44,916 nucleotides of DNA from Caryophanales bacterium UBA1624 (GTDB lineage Bacteria; Bacillota_I; Bacilli_A; RFN20; CAG-826): contig DCMK01000040.1 of assembly GCA_002321395.1 (NCBI GenBank), forward strand, positions 254 to 45,169, written 5' to 3'. A program made the translations under genes and the position numbers. Below, one piece after another: positions 32,760 to 40,592 of this stretch. Below the pieces are notes generated by a model, which was given only the letters and a program-made list of their open reading frames with translations, searched no databases and had not been told where the DNA came from. Every line of letters begins with the position of its first letter. Position 1 is the first letter of the stretch.

Positions 32760-33659
32760 ATGGAAGAATTCGAAGTTACTTTAAACGACGGAACGCAGAT
32801 GAAAGGGCATTATTGGCCCGCCAAAGATGCGAGGAAGAATTTTGTTTTCATCACAGGGATGGATGAACATGTTTCCCGTTACGATGAGATGTTCACCTAT
32901 TTCAATTCCCTTGGGATCAACGTTTGGGGCCTGGATGCGATTGGGCAAGGCAGAAACGCCTCTTCCGTGGAAGAACAAGAACAGTGGCCCGAGGGCGGGT
33001 TCTTCAAAAATGTAGAAGGAATTCACAAAGCGATTTTACTGGCCAAAGAAAACGGCTTGCCGACGGTTCAAGGTGGGCATTCGATGGGGTCTTTTCTGAC
33101 CCAAGGAAGGCTCGAGACTTATCCTCTCGACAGCGAGAAAACGATTTTAATCGGAACCAATGGTGGGCAGAAAAACCTTATGAAACTCGGTTATTTCCTC
33201 TCTAAGGTCCTTGTTCACAAATCCAATTGGAACAAGCCTTCTCCGCTGTTGGATCGCCTGAGCCTCGATTCCTATTCCAAGTCGGTCAAAAACCGCAACA
33301 GCGATCTGGATTGGCTTTCCTATGATGAGGAAAACCTCAAAAACTATCGCGAGGACCCTTATTGCGGGCACAAAAATTCCGGAGGGTTCTGGAGGGAGTT
33401 CCTCCGTGGGGTTTCTGGGCTTTGGACGAAAAAGAATCTAAACAAAATCTCTAAAGACGAGAGGGTCTATATTACCGCCGGGGCGGAAGATCCGGTCGGC
33501 CAGAACGGGGCAGGCCCTCGGTGGCTCGCGAAAAAGTACCAAGAGCTAGGGTTGAAAGAGGTCAAACTCAAAATTTATCCCAAAATGCGCCATGAGATTC
33601 ATAACGAAACGGATCGGAAGATGGTTTGGGAAGACATCGCCACGGAGATCCTCGACTAA
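32760..33659 (+). CDS. Alpha/beta hydrolase (serine aminopeptidase S33 / monoacylglycerol-lipase-like)
   Basis: This cytoplasmic hydrolase of 299 aa has no signal peptide. The nucleophile elbow is GGHSMGS near residue 107. An acid lies in AGAEDPVG near 240, and the catalytic His is in MRHEIHNE near 276. The N-terminal strand pair and the GLDAIGQGRN segment, comparable to the D.RGHG.S motif of lysophospholipases, place it with the Hydrolase_4 group. The likely substrate is an ester lipid or monoacylglycerol, but specificity is not readable. It is a single-gene unit with its own promoter and terminator. Confidence 0.85.
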   Translation: MEEFEVTLNDGTQMKGHYWPAKDARKNFVFITGMDEHVSRYDEMFTYFNSLGINVWGLDAIGQGRNASSVEEQEQWPEGGFFKNVEGIHKAILLAKENGLPTVQGGHSMGSFLTQGRLETYPLDSEKTILIGTNGGQKNLMKLGYFLSKVLVHKSNWNKPSPLLDRLSLDSYSKSVKNRNSDLDWLSYDEENLKNYREDPYCGHKNSGGFWREFLRGVSGLWTKKNLNKISKDERVYITAGAEDPVGQNGAGPRWLAKKYQELGLKEVKLKIYPKMRHEIHNETDRKMVWEDIATEILD

Positions 33660-33660
33660 C

Positions 33661-33684
33661 AAAAAAGGGCTTCGGCCCTTTTTT
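33661..33684. terminator. Bidirectional terminator
   Basis: AAAAAAGGGC and GCCCTTTTTT pair around a TTCG tetraloop. A and T runs on the two sides let it serve the hydrolase gene on the plus strand (stop 33659) and the unknown membrane-protein gene on the minus strand (stop 33709). Confidence 0.93.
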
Positions 33685-33708
33685 GGTGGGGTTTTGCTTC
33701 TTGACGAT

Positions 33709-34866
33709 CTATTTTTTCGACGCTTGTTTTTTCGCGAAATAAAACCGGAACAGTTTGAGCATGATGGGGGCGATTGGGGGCAAACATAAATAGGCGATCC
33801 CAAAGCAATATAGATGAGGCCCGACCCACCCTTTGGATTTGCCGATGAAATAAAGGGCAAAAGAAGCGGCAACCGCGATGGTAGGAATGCTGATCTTAGT
33901 GAATCGCCGGAAGCCTTTCGTAAGGTCGTTTTCAACGATTGTGTTGTAGCAAATCGGAAGAAAACTCATGAAAAGGAAGAAAAGCTGCAGGACGAAATAA
34001 ACCACGAAATACAAATCTTCCTTTTCGTTTTTGAACAGGAAGAAGAAATAGGGGGCGATGATTGCCAAAACGGAAAACAAAAAGCCGAAGAAACAATTCC
34101 ATTTCGCGTCTTTGCGGTTTTCCTCAGGGGTGAATGTCTTTTTCGGACCGCCTTTTATTTTTTCTTTGGCCGGGGATTCTTTTTTTGGAGTCTTTTCCTC
34201 TTTTTGCTTTTTTCGTGGCTGATTTCCCCCTTTTTCGCGAATGGGGTTGTTCGGATCGGCGGATTTTATTCCGATGATGTCCGAAAACAGATTCACGTAC
34301 CCCTCTTTTTGGCTTATGGGATTCAGGAGATTGATGTTTGGCTGGACGGGTTGCCCGAGTTTTGGCAGCAGGAAGGACAAGTTTTCTGGGATAGAAAGCA
34401 GAAAGTCCGACTCCGGGAAGACGAAACTAAGGACGCTTAATAGCAAAGGAGCTTCCTCGCTCTCTGTTAAATCTAAGTAAATAAAGGGGGCGTTCGCTTC
34501 TTTTTCGCGGAATACGGCCAAAAGGACTTTCCTAGCCAAAAGCTCTTGCTTCACGGGCAAGGGATGCGCCTCTAAGAAAAGGCCGAATTTTTCTACGACG
34601 GAAACGGAATTTGGCATGGCGGATGGCGCGTTGCTGGCGATCAGGATCAAGGATTCCCCGACGATTTTGATTTTGCTTCCCTTTTTGCCTTGCCCGAGCT
34701 CATCGGCATCGTTGATTACCGCTTCCCCGAGAAAGGTTTGCCCCCCTCCCAAGAAGATGTTGCGGAAAACCTCGGGGACAACGACGAAGCCCGAGGCCTT
34801 CCCCGAAAAGGAAATCGTTTCCTCTTCCTTTTCTTTTGTGTGGCAAAAAACCAAATAGGAAATCAT
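33709..34866 (-). CDS. Unknown protein: soluble N-domain, Lys-rich linker, four-helix membrane C-domain
   Basis: I do not recognise this 385 aa protein. Residues 1-205 look like a soluble alpha/beta domain. Residues 206-255 are a Lys/Glu/Pro-rich linker. Four hydrophobic helices lie near 256-278, 285-307, 323-342 and 350-372, and the protein ends in a basic tail. ATG 34866 was chosen because GGGGAGG stands directly upstream; the open frame extends to 34983 without a ribosome site. It is divergent from rfbA and convergent with the hydrolase. The soluble part precedes the membrane part, which would place it in the cytoplasm as a possible sensor or scaffold; that is inference. Confidence 0.65.
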   Translation of the reverse strand: MISYLVFCHTKEKEEETISFSGKASGFVVVPEVFRNIFLGGGQTFLGEAVINDADELGQGKKGSKIKIVGESLILIASNAPSAMPNSVSVVEKFGLFLEAHPLPVKQELLARKVLLAVFREKEANAPFIYLDLTESEEAPLLLSVLSFVFPESDFLLSIPENLSFLLPKLGQPVQPNINLLNPISQKEGYVNLFSDIIGIKSADPNNPIREKGGNQPRKKQKEEKTPKKESPAKEKIKGGPKKTFTPEENRKDAKWNCFFGFLFSVLAIIAPYFFFLFKNEKEDLYFVVYFVLQLFFLFMSFLPICYNTIVENDLTKGFRRFTKISIPTIAVAASFALYFIGKSKGWVGPHLYCFGIAYLCLPPIAPIMLKLFRFYFAKKQASKK

Positions 34867-34953
34867 TTCCTCCCCATTATCCGTTTGTTTTCTCTTTTTG
34901 GGGAGATGCTGTTTTTCCTTTTCTCCTTCAAAAGATGGGTTTTCCGAATCAAA

Positions 34954-34983
34954 TTGTTCTTTTCGTTGCGAAAACGATATCAT
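34954..34983 (+). promoter_or_regulatory. rfbA promoter with a palindrome in the spacer
   Basis: TTGTTC at 34954-34959 and TATCAT at 34978-34983 are separated by 18 nt. The perfect dyad TTTTCG-TTG-CGAAAA at 34960-34974 fills the spacer, the usual place for a repressor operator. The GAAGGAG ribosome site precedes the ATG at 35010. Confidence 0.5.
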
Positions 34984-35009
34984 TAAAGAACAACAACGAA
35001 GGAGAACCT

Positions 35010-35870
35010 ATGAAAGGCATCATTCTCGGAGGGGGCAACGGCTCTCGCCTATATCCCATCACGTCCGTCACCAACAAACTTTTGATTCCCGTTTATGATA
35101 AGCCTTTGGTTTACTATCCCTTATCGACGTTGATGGAAGCGGGGATCGATGACATCATGATCATTTCCAACCAGCGCGACCAAGAGCGTTTCAAAATGCT
35201 TTTCGGCGATGGGCGCGAATTCGGTATCCGCGTGTCCTATGGCGTGCAAGAAGTTCCAACCGGCATCGTCTCCGCTTTCTTGATCGGCGAGGAGTTCATC
35301 GGCGAAGAACCATGCGCGTTGATTCTTGGCGACAACGTGTTCCACGGCAAGAAGTTCAACGAGTCTTTGCCCGCTTCTTTGAAAAGGGCCCAAGAAGGCG
35401 TTGCCACTTTATACGGGTATGAAGTCGATGATCCTCAGCGATTCGGCATCGTTGAGCTCGATGGGGATAACAACGCATTATCCATTGAAGAGAAACCGGT
35501 CCACCCGAAATCGAATTACGCGGTCACGGGGCTTTATTTCTATCCGAAAGACGTGGTGACGATGGCAAAGCAGGTTCGGCCGAGTGCCCGTGGGGAATAC
35601 GAAATCACCGATTTGAACAACCTCTATCTCAAGACGGGACGCGTCAAAGTTGAGAAAATGGGAAAAGAGACGATGTGGCTCGATGCCGGCACTTTCGATT
35701 CCCTTTTGGAAGCTTCCTTTGAGGTCAAGCGTCAACAGGAGAAAGAACCAGTCGCTTATCCGGAACTCGTCGCCTATCGAAAAGGCTGGATCAGCAGGGA
35801 AGATGCGGAAAAAGCGGGGGAAAGACTTTCCAAAAACTCCTACGGCAAGACGATTCTCGTCAATTTGTAA
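35010..35870 (+). CDS. rfbA: Glucose-1-phosphate thymidylyltransferase
   Basis: This enzyme joins dTTP and glucose-1-phosphate to dTDP-glucose, the first step toward dTDP-rhamnose and other deoxysugars. The nucleotide-binding motif GGGNGSRLYPIT is at residues 7-18, followed by PVYDKPLVYYPLSTLM. LILGDNVFHG near 104 and IEEKP near 158 are further RmlA signatures. Length of 286 aa is typical. The start at 35010 fits the MKGIILGGG family start and the GAAGGAG site. The usual partners rfbB, rfbC and rfbD are not adjacent, so the later pathway must be encoded elsewhere. Confidence 0.95.
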   Translation: MKGIILGGGNGSRLYPITSVTNKLLIPVYDKPLVYYPLSTLMEAGIDDIMIISNQRDQERFKMLFGDGREFGIRVSYGVQEVPTGIVSAFLIGEEFIGEEPCALILGDNVFHGKKFNESLPASLKRAQEGVATLYGYEVDDPQRFGIVELDGDNNALSIEEKPVHPKSNYAVTGLYFYPKDVVTMAKQVRPSARGEYEITDLNNLYLKTGRVKVEKMGKETMWLDAGTFDSLLEASFEVKRQQEKEPVAYPELVAYRKGWISREDAEKAGERLSKNSYGKTILVNL

Positions 35871-36001
35871 TGTTGATTTTTCATTTCGTTCTTCTTTCTT
35901 CAAATCTGCTTTTCATGCCAAAAAAACGCCAAGTTTAGCCCCATCATCAGGAACTGATATTGCCCTTTGGCAGAATTCTTTGAGCCGTTAGGGGGCGTAC
36001 T

Positions 36002-36228
36002 ATGGCAAGCATAAAAAATCAATTGGAATTCTCGTCCTCTTGGACGAATTATGGAGAAAAAAGACCGGGGTAAAAGCCAGGTTTTGCGAGGAATACCAAA
36101 TTTCAAGCCCGATTTTTGAACGCTATATTTCCGATATTCCGACCTTTTTGCAGGATCTTCATCCGGAACTTGAGCTCGACTACGACGCGAAAGACAAAGT
36201 TTATCGTCTCAAAAACGTGCAAATCTAA
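36002..36228 (+). pseudogene. Small HTH regulator-like gene interrupted by a -1 shift at an A6 run
   Basis: ATG 36002 has an AGGGGG site upstream, but its frame closes after 23 codons. Downstream, the frame that begins after the A6 run at 36013-36018 encodes a continuous winged-HTH-like segment (SIGILVLLDELWRKKTGVKA, then ARFCEEYQISSPIFERYISD) ending at 36228. One extra A, or a -1 shift at A-AAA-AAT, would join them into about 75 aa. The joined product resembles the N-terminal HTH of WYL-type regulators without the WYL domain. It may be a decayed gene, a sequencing error or a recoded gene. A TTG at 36040 could also start a shorter product. Confidence 0.5.
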
Positions 36229-36242
36229 TCGCCTAGGCAAAA

Positions 36243-36270
36243 TTGCCTTTTCAATTTATATGTCTATACT
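36243..36270 (+). promoter_or_regulatory. Promoter of the O-antigen-ligase-like gene
   Basis: TTGCCT at 36243-36248 and TATACT at 36265-36270 are spaced by 16 nt. An ATG at 36279 lies 8 nt after the -10 box, in frame with the gene, while the GGAGAAGGAA-supported ATG is at 36306. Confidence 0.6.
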
Positions 36271-36305
36271 TACCCGGTATGTGTCCAGCTACAGAGGAGA
36301 AGGAA

Positions 36306-38207
36306 ATGCGAATTAATGTTGCCCCCCGCTTTTTTACCCTCTCATTCTGGTGGCTTATCCTGGCTTCCTTTTTCGTTGCTTCTTTAGGAGAAGGAATCGC
36401 CTTTTTGGAAGGCTATGGGGTTTGGCTTAGCGATTGGTCCTATTTCTTGCTTCTATCGGTTGCCTCGCTTTGCTGCGTGGGTTATTTGCTTTTTGCGAAA
36501 TGCTGGTTCAAGATCAAAATTAATTGGTTTTTTGCGTTTCTTTTTTTGACCTTATGCATCGGGAACACCGTGGCTTTGTGGACTTTTCCATCCGTAGTGG
36601 AAAATTTGCATGGAAATGGCGAAAGTGCTTTTTCGACGGTTTACCATCTCGATGACATCTCCCGGATCCGCGATACGTTGGGCTTTGCTTTGGTTTGTCT
36701 TTATTTCTACATCGTGTGGGCGGTAGCTCCCAAATCCCTTCGCAGCGCCAAATCGTGCAGCGTGATTTTCGTGGGTGGCGTCGTTTTCGGCGTTTCCCTC
36801 ATCGTTTATTCCCTCGTGGCGGAATGGGGCTTTTACCAATCTTGTTTCACAGAGGGAGAGGCATCCCCTATGAATCATTGCTTAACGAGCTATGTGGGCA
36901 ACCCCAATACGTTTGCGGCGAACCTTCTTTTCGGGATTATTGCTCTTGGTTATCTCCAGGCCAGACGCCACTCTTGGTTCAATTACTTCCTCATGCTTGC
37001 CTTCTCCTTTGAGATTTTTCTGACCTTCTCAAAAACCAGTATGTTTTTGCTCGCACTCTATTGGCTTATTTATGGCTTTTACCGCTTTTTCGCCACCATC
37101 AAAGTTCATCCGGTTCGGACCCCGATCACCCTTGGTTTGGTTCTTTGCGCCATCGGCGCTTGTTTGGGGCTTTGGCACTATTTCGGGACGCGCTTCCCCA
37201 ATGGTTTCCTTGGGAAGAGCTTGGCCAGCGTGCTGTCCTTGTTCGAGATTCGTTTCGGAGGAACTTTATTGGCACGCGTCGAAATCTGGAATGGCATCAT
37301 CGCGAAGGTGGACACTCCTTTGAAAATTGCTTTTGGCCTCGGCGAAGGGAATGCCCAATGGTTCCTTGGGTCTTTGGACGGCGCCGGCCCATTCTACGGA
37401 TTCGTCCATAATGGGATCGTCCTTCAGTACGTGACCGGTGGCTTTCTTCGTTTGGGCGTTTATTTCTTCTTGATAGGGTATTTGATTTATGCCTATGTCA
37501 CAGCGATCGCGAACCGTCACCGCGGCGCGCTTTCGCTGCTGTTGGGGATGCTCATTTTCTTGGGTCATGGTTTGACGGAAACGACATCGTTTTTGGAAAT
37601 CGATACCAAGGGGGTCGTTGGAACGCTTGGGCTGATTCTTCCTTTGCTCATCACCGAGAAAAACGGTTCCCCCGCCCAGAATCCGCTTGCTGAAAAGGAC
37701 GTGCGCGGATCTTCTTCTTGCTTTCTTTGCTATCTTCTCCTAGCCCCAGCCTTAAGCATCGGAGCAGTGATTCCGGCCTTTTCTCGGGCTTTTGATTTTC
37801 CTGTCGTAGGCTCGGTGCTTTGCTTTGCTTGCCTCTGCCTTTTCTTGGTCATCCCCTTGATTGTCGCCCTCGCCAGGCAAGAAAGCCTCGCCCATTATCT
37901 TTGGCTCGCCCTCTATGTTGGGGTTGCTTATTCGGCCATATTCGCTGTGTCGGTTTTCCTGCCCCTTGCCCAAAGGAGCAGCGAGCTTTCTTTGCTCACC
38001 CTCTTGAGCGAGCTGGTTTTCTTAATTCCCGCTTTCTTCTATCCCGTGGCTCGGCGGTGGGCATGGCCCTTTATTGGCCTTATCGGGAAGAGTGAGGGGC
38101 TCGCCTGTAAAATCACCGCTTGGTATGAAGCGAAAAACGACGTTCGGGAAGAGCGTTACTACACCCGAAAGAGGAACGCCCGCGGAAGAAATTCCCTCCA
38201 TTATTGA
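36306..38207 (+). CDS. O-antigen ligase / Wzy-like polytopic membrane protein
   Basis: This integral membrane protein of about 633 aa has roughly fourteen hydrophobic helices. The Wzy_C-like core contains YVGNPNTFAANLLFG, FSKTSMFLLALYW, LARVEIWNGIIAK and a periplasmic-type loop ending FVHNGIVLQYVTGG; the NxHN-like His region and the Arg in ARVEIW are typical of the WaaL/Wzy ligase family. In Gram-positive cells such proteins ligate or polymerise surface polysaccharides. The C-terminal 150 residues add a second helical block and a basic tail. ATG 36306 was preferred for its ribosome site; in-frame ATG 36279 could serve a leaderless transcript. Confidence 0.8.
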   Translation: MRINVAPRFFTLSFWWLILASFFVASLGEGIAFLEGYGVWLSDWSYFLLLSVASLCCVGYLLFAKCWFKIKINWFFAFLFLTLCIGNTVALWTFPSVVENLHGNGESAFSTVYHLDDISRIRDTLGFALVCLYFYIVWAVAPKSLRSAKSCSVIFVGGVVFGVSLIVYSLVAEWGFYQSCFTEGEASPMNHCLTSYVGNPNTFAANLLFGIIALGYLQARRHSWFNYFLMLAFSFEIFLTFSKTSMFLLALYWLIYGFYRFFATIKVHPVRTPITLGLVLCAIGACLGLWHYFGTRFPNGFLGKSLASVLSLFEIRFGGTLLARVEIWNGIIAKVDTPLKIAFGLGEGNAQWFLGSLDGAGPFYGFVHNGIVLQYVTGGFLRLGVYFFLIGYLIYAYVTAIANRHRGALSLLLGMLIFLGHGLTETTSFLEIDTKGVVGTLGLILPLLITEKNGSPAQNPLAEKDVRGSSSCFLCYLLLAPALSIGAVIPAFSRAFDFPVVGSVLCFACLCLFLVIPLIVALARQESLAHYLWLALYVGVAYSAIFAVSVFLPLAQRSSELSLLTLLSELVFLIPAFFYPVARRWAWPFIGLIGKSEGLACKITAWYEAKNDVREERYYTRKRNARGRNSLHY

Positions 38208-38245
38208 TTTGAAAGCACTTTGCAGGGGAGCTTTCCTCCAAAAGA

Positions 38246-38263
38246 TGCTATCTTCTTCTCGCT
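38246..38263 (+). promoter_or_regulatory. Extended -10 box before the anchored protein gene
   Basis: TGCTATCTT at 38246-38254 is an extended -10 (TGn plus TATCTT). The ATG follows 9 nt after it at 38264, with no Shine-Dalgarno in the gap. Confidence 0.45.
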
Positions 38264-38797
38264 ATGTTTTTGAGCGCTTCCGGAAAAGGGATCATCGTTA
38301 CCGTCGCGGCCTTGTTGGCCACGGGGATCGTTTTGATTCTCGTGCGGGTCGCGACGGTGCTGAAGCAGGGGGGGAGGTTCGACGTTTCCTTGAAGCGCAT
38401 CGGCCTGCTGGATTATCGGGAAGCCCGATTTGCGATCGCTTTTGAAAACCAATCGAAATCGGACAAGGAAATGAGATCGCTGCGTTTGGGATGGGTGAAG
38501 AACGGAGTCACTCACTTCCTCGCCCCGATGGCCTACGCTCCCCTTGCAAGGGGCTTCGATCCGAACTTCGTCAAAGGAAGCGATGGCGAATACTCCTTTT
38601 TCCTCGAAAGGGGAAAAGAATACGGCGCGGTGATCGACTTCTTGATCCCCGTGGATTTCCGCTGCCCCCAAGGGGCGGCGTTTTGCGTGATTTTCGAAAA
38701 CGGGAAAGGCGTGACCCATTATGCGTCCGTGTCCCTGTCCAACCCTTCTTCTCAGCTTCTCCGATTCAAAAAGAGCAAGCGGCCCAAAGGGAGGTAG
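38264..38797 (+). CDS. Membrane-anchored hypothetical protein, 177 aa
   Basis: One N-terminal helix (about residues 9-27) anchors a predicted outer domain that is beta-rich. The domain contains ARFAIAFENQSKSDKEM near 54 and VIDFLIPVDFRCP near 125, and the protein ends with a basic KKSKRPKGR. I do not recognise a family. The layout resembles small anchored proteins found near surface-polysaccharide genes. The start is the first ATG after the extended -10 box. Confidence 0.6.
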   Translation: MFLSASGKGIIVTVAALLATGIVLILVRVATVLKQGGRFDVSLKRIGLLDYREARFAIAFENQSKSDKEMRSLRLGWVKNGVTHFLAPMAYAPLARGFDPNFVKGSDGEYSFFLERGKEYGAVIDFLIPVDFRCPQGAAFCVIFENGKGVTHYASVSLSNPSSQLLRFKKSKRPKGR

Positions 38798-38838
38798 TCC
38801 CTTCGCATCTCTCCTTTTTCCCGATGGGAGAAAAAGAA

Positions 38839-38850
38839 TAAAATATCACC
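38839..38850 (+). promoter_or_regulatory. Putative leaderless -10 box for mtnN
   Basis: TAAAAT at 38839-38844 lies 6 nt before the ATG at 38851. The gap (ATCACC) has no ribosome site. Confidence 0.55.
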
Positions 38851-39543
38851 ATGATTTGCTTTTGCTTTGCGATGGAAAAGGAAGCGGAACCCCTCCTGAA
38901 GGATTCCAAGGTCGAAAAAGAGGAAAGAAGCGGCTTCGCCCGTATGCTTGTTTGCTCCTGCCGGGGGAAAAGGTTCCTCGTTCTGATCTCTGGAATCGGC
39001 AAAGGGTTCGCGTGCTCTGGATTGACCGCCGCGATTCTCAAACATTCTCCCAGCGCGATCATCAACGCCGGGGTGGCTGGAACCCTTGACGGGGAGAAGG
39101 CCCCTATTATGAGCGCGGTCCTCTCTTCGAGTTTGGTTCAGCACGACATGGACACGTCTATCTTGGGCGACCCCAAAGGCTTCTTGTCCGGCATCGAGAA
39201 GGTCTTTTTGCCCGCGGATCCTGGATTGCGCGCCCTCCTTGCCAAGGCCTGCGCCGGCGCGGGCGTTGCCTGCACGGAAGGCCTCATTTCCTCCGGAGAC
39301 ACGTTCCTGGCGAGTGGGAGTCCCGGGAAAGAGGAGGTCATCGCATCCTTCCACCCCCTTGTGGTGGATATGGAATCGGCCTGCTTTGCCCAAGTGGCCT
39401 ATGTTTACAACATTCCTTTTTGCTCTTTGCGTTTGATTAGCGATTTCCGCCACCCGGAAACGGAATATGGCGAAAACGTCGGGGGCTGCTGCGTTCGGAT
39501 CGGGCGGATCCTTGAAACCCTATTGGAGGAAAATACTTTATGA
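38851..39543 (+). CDS. mtnN: 5'-methylthioadenosine/S-adenosylhomocysteine nucleosidase
   Basis: This enzyme cleaves adenine from MTA and SAH, removing inhibitors of methyltransferases and starting methionine salvage. The 230 aa protein has the family pattern: FAMEKEAE near residue 6 with the general acid Glu11, SGIGKG near 50, INAGVAGTLD near 70, VDMESACFAQV near 172 and RLISDF near 194 with the catalytic Asp. Identity of residues in the substrate pocket is not certain, so a related purine-type nucleosidase is possible. It is coupled to the following epimerase gene by a 4-nt overlap. Confidence 0.85.
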   Translation: MICFCFAMEKEAEPLLKDSKVEKEERSGFARMLVCSCRGKRFLVLISGIGKGFACSGLTAAILKHSPSAIINAGVAGTLDGEKAPIMSAVLSSSLVQHDMDTSILGDPKGFLSGIEKVFLPADPGLRALLAKACAGAGVACTEGLISSGDTFLASGSPGKEEVIASFHPLVVDMESACFAQVAYVYNIPFCSLRLISDFRHPETEYGENVGGCCVRIGRILETLLEENTL

Positions 39544-40511
39544 GAAAAGCCTATGTCACGGGCGCCGGCGGAGTCGTCGGCAGCCATTTGGTCGAATTCC
39601 TTTTGAATCAGGGCTACGAAGTCTCCGGCAGCTACTTCACCCCGACGACCGACATCTCCGAAATCGATCCCCGCGCGAACCTTTTCGAGCTCGACGTAAG
39701 GGATCACGGCAAGATGGAAGAGTGGATCGAGAGCGATCTGCCCGATGTGATTTACCATTTGGCCGCCCAAAGTAGACCCGTCCCTTCTTGGAGCGATCCC
39801 TACTACACGATGGAAGTCAACGTCGGCGGGACCATCGGCCTTCTGGAGGCCGTGAAAAAGGCGAAATCCGCTCACCCCAGTTACGATCCGATGGTGATCG
39901 CCATCTCTTCTTCGGCCATCTACGGGGATGCTTTGAAGGAGTATTCCATCGATCTTCTCCCCGATGAGAGCTGCGCTCTTCTGCCCCTTCACCCCTACGG
40001 GGTTTCCAAAGCCGCGGAAGATCTTCTTTGCTATCAATATTTCAAGAACTTCGCCATCAAGACGATCCGCATTCGCCTGTTCAATTGCACCGGCAAGAAC
40101 AAAGACCAGGACATCACCGGCGACTTCGCTAAGAGGGCCGTCGAGCTGTCTCGAAACGGAGGGAACGTCCTTCGAGTGGGGAACCTCACGGCGAAAAGAG
40201 CGATTTTGGATGTTCGCGACTTATGTTCGGCTTTGCTTCTTTTGGATCAAAAAGGCATCGCGGGGGAGGCTTATAACATCTGCTCCAGCCATATTTTCCC
40301 AATGACCCATGTCGTGGAATGCTTGGAGGAAGTAACGGGGATCCACTTTTTGCTGGAATCCGATCCCAAGCTTTTCCGCCCGGCGGATGAGCCTCTTTAC
40401 GCGGGCAACTGCGACAAGATCAAAAAGCTCGGATGGGTCGAAAAATACCAGTACCTCGATACGGTGAGGGCGAGCTATGAATACTGGAGCAAGAAGCTGC
40501 CGCGAAACTGA
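39540..40511 (+). CDS. NAD-dependent sugar-nucleotide epimerase/dehydratase (GDP-6-deoxymannose type)
   Basis: This short-chain Rossmann enzyme of 323 aa acts on nucleotide sugars. The dinucleotide motif is GAGGVVGSHL near residue 8. The AAQSRPVPSWSDP segment near 77 and the catalytic YGVSK near 151 fit the GDP-mannose 4,6-dehydratase / GDP-6-deoxy-D-mannose reductase branch, as do SSSAIYGD and RLFNCTGKNK. A dTDP-sugar substrate cannot be excluded, and rfbA in the same cluster makes that worth weighing. The ATG overlaps the mtnN stop (ATGA) behind TTGGAGG. A terminator follows directly. Confidence 0.85.
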   Translation: MRKAYVTGAGGVVGSHLVEFLLNQGYEVSGSYFTPTTDISEIDPRANLFELDVRDHGKMEEWIESDLPDVIYHLAAQSRPVPSWSDPYYTMEVNVGGTIGLLEAVKKAKSAHPSYDPMVIAISSSAIYGDALKEYSIDLLPDESCALLPLHPYGVSKAAEDLLCYQYFKNFAIKTIRIRLFNCTGKNKDQDITGDFAKRAVELSRNGGNVLRVGNLTAKRAILDVRDLCSALLLLDQKGIAGEAYNICSSHIFPMTHVVECLEEVTGIHFLLESDPKLFRPADEPLYAGNCDKIKKLGWVEKYQYLDTVRASYEYWSKKLPRN

Positions 40512-40531
40512 AAGGGGAGCATCCCCTTTTT
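40511..40531 (+). terminator. Terminator after the epimerase gene
   Basis: AAAGGGG at 40511-40517 pairs with CCCCTTT at 40523-40529 around AGCAT, inside a T-run. The stem begins at the last base of the stop codon. Confidence 0.85.
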
Positions 40532-40555
40532 CTTTCCCCTTCCCCTTAGGGTCGC

Positions 40556-40582
40556 TATAATTTCCCCGTACCGAAAGGAAGG
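40556..40582 (+). promoter_or_regulatory. gpmA -10 box and ribosome site
   Basis: TATAAT at 40556-40561 has no good -35 partner. AAAGGAAGG at 40574-40582 stands 10 nt before the ATG. This is a normal leadered arrangement. Confidence 0.6.
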
Positions 40583-40592
40583 TTAATAAACC

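Noticed and set aside
38224..38239. Terminator after the O-antigen-ligase-like gene
   Set aside because: The stem has only four pairs and no T-run.
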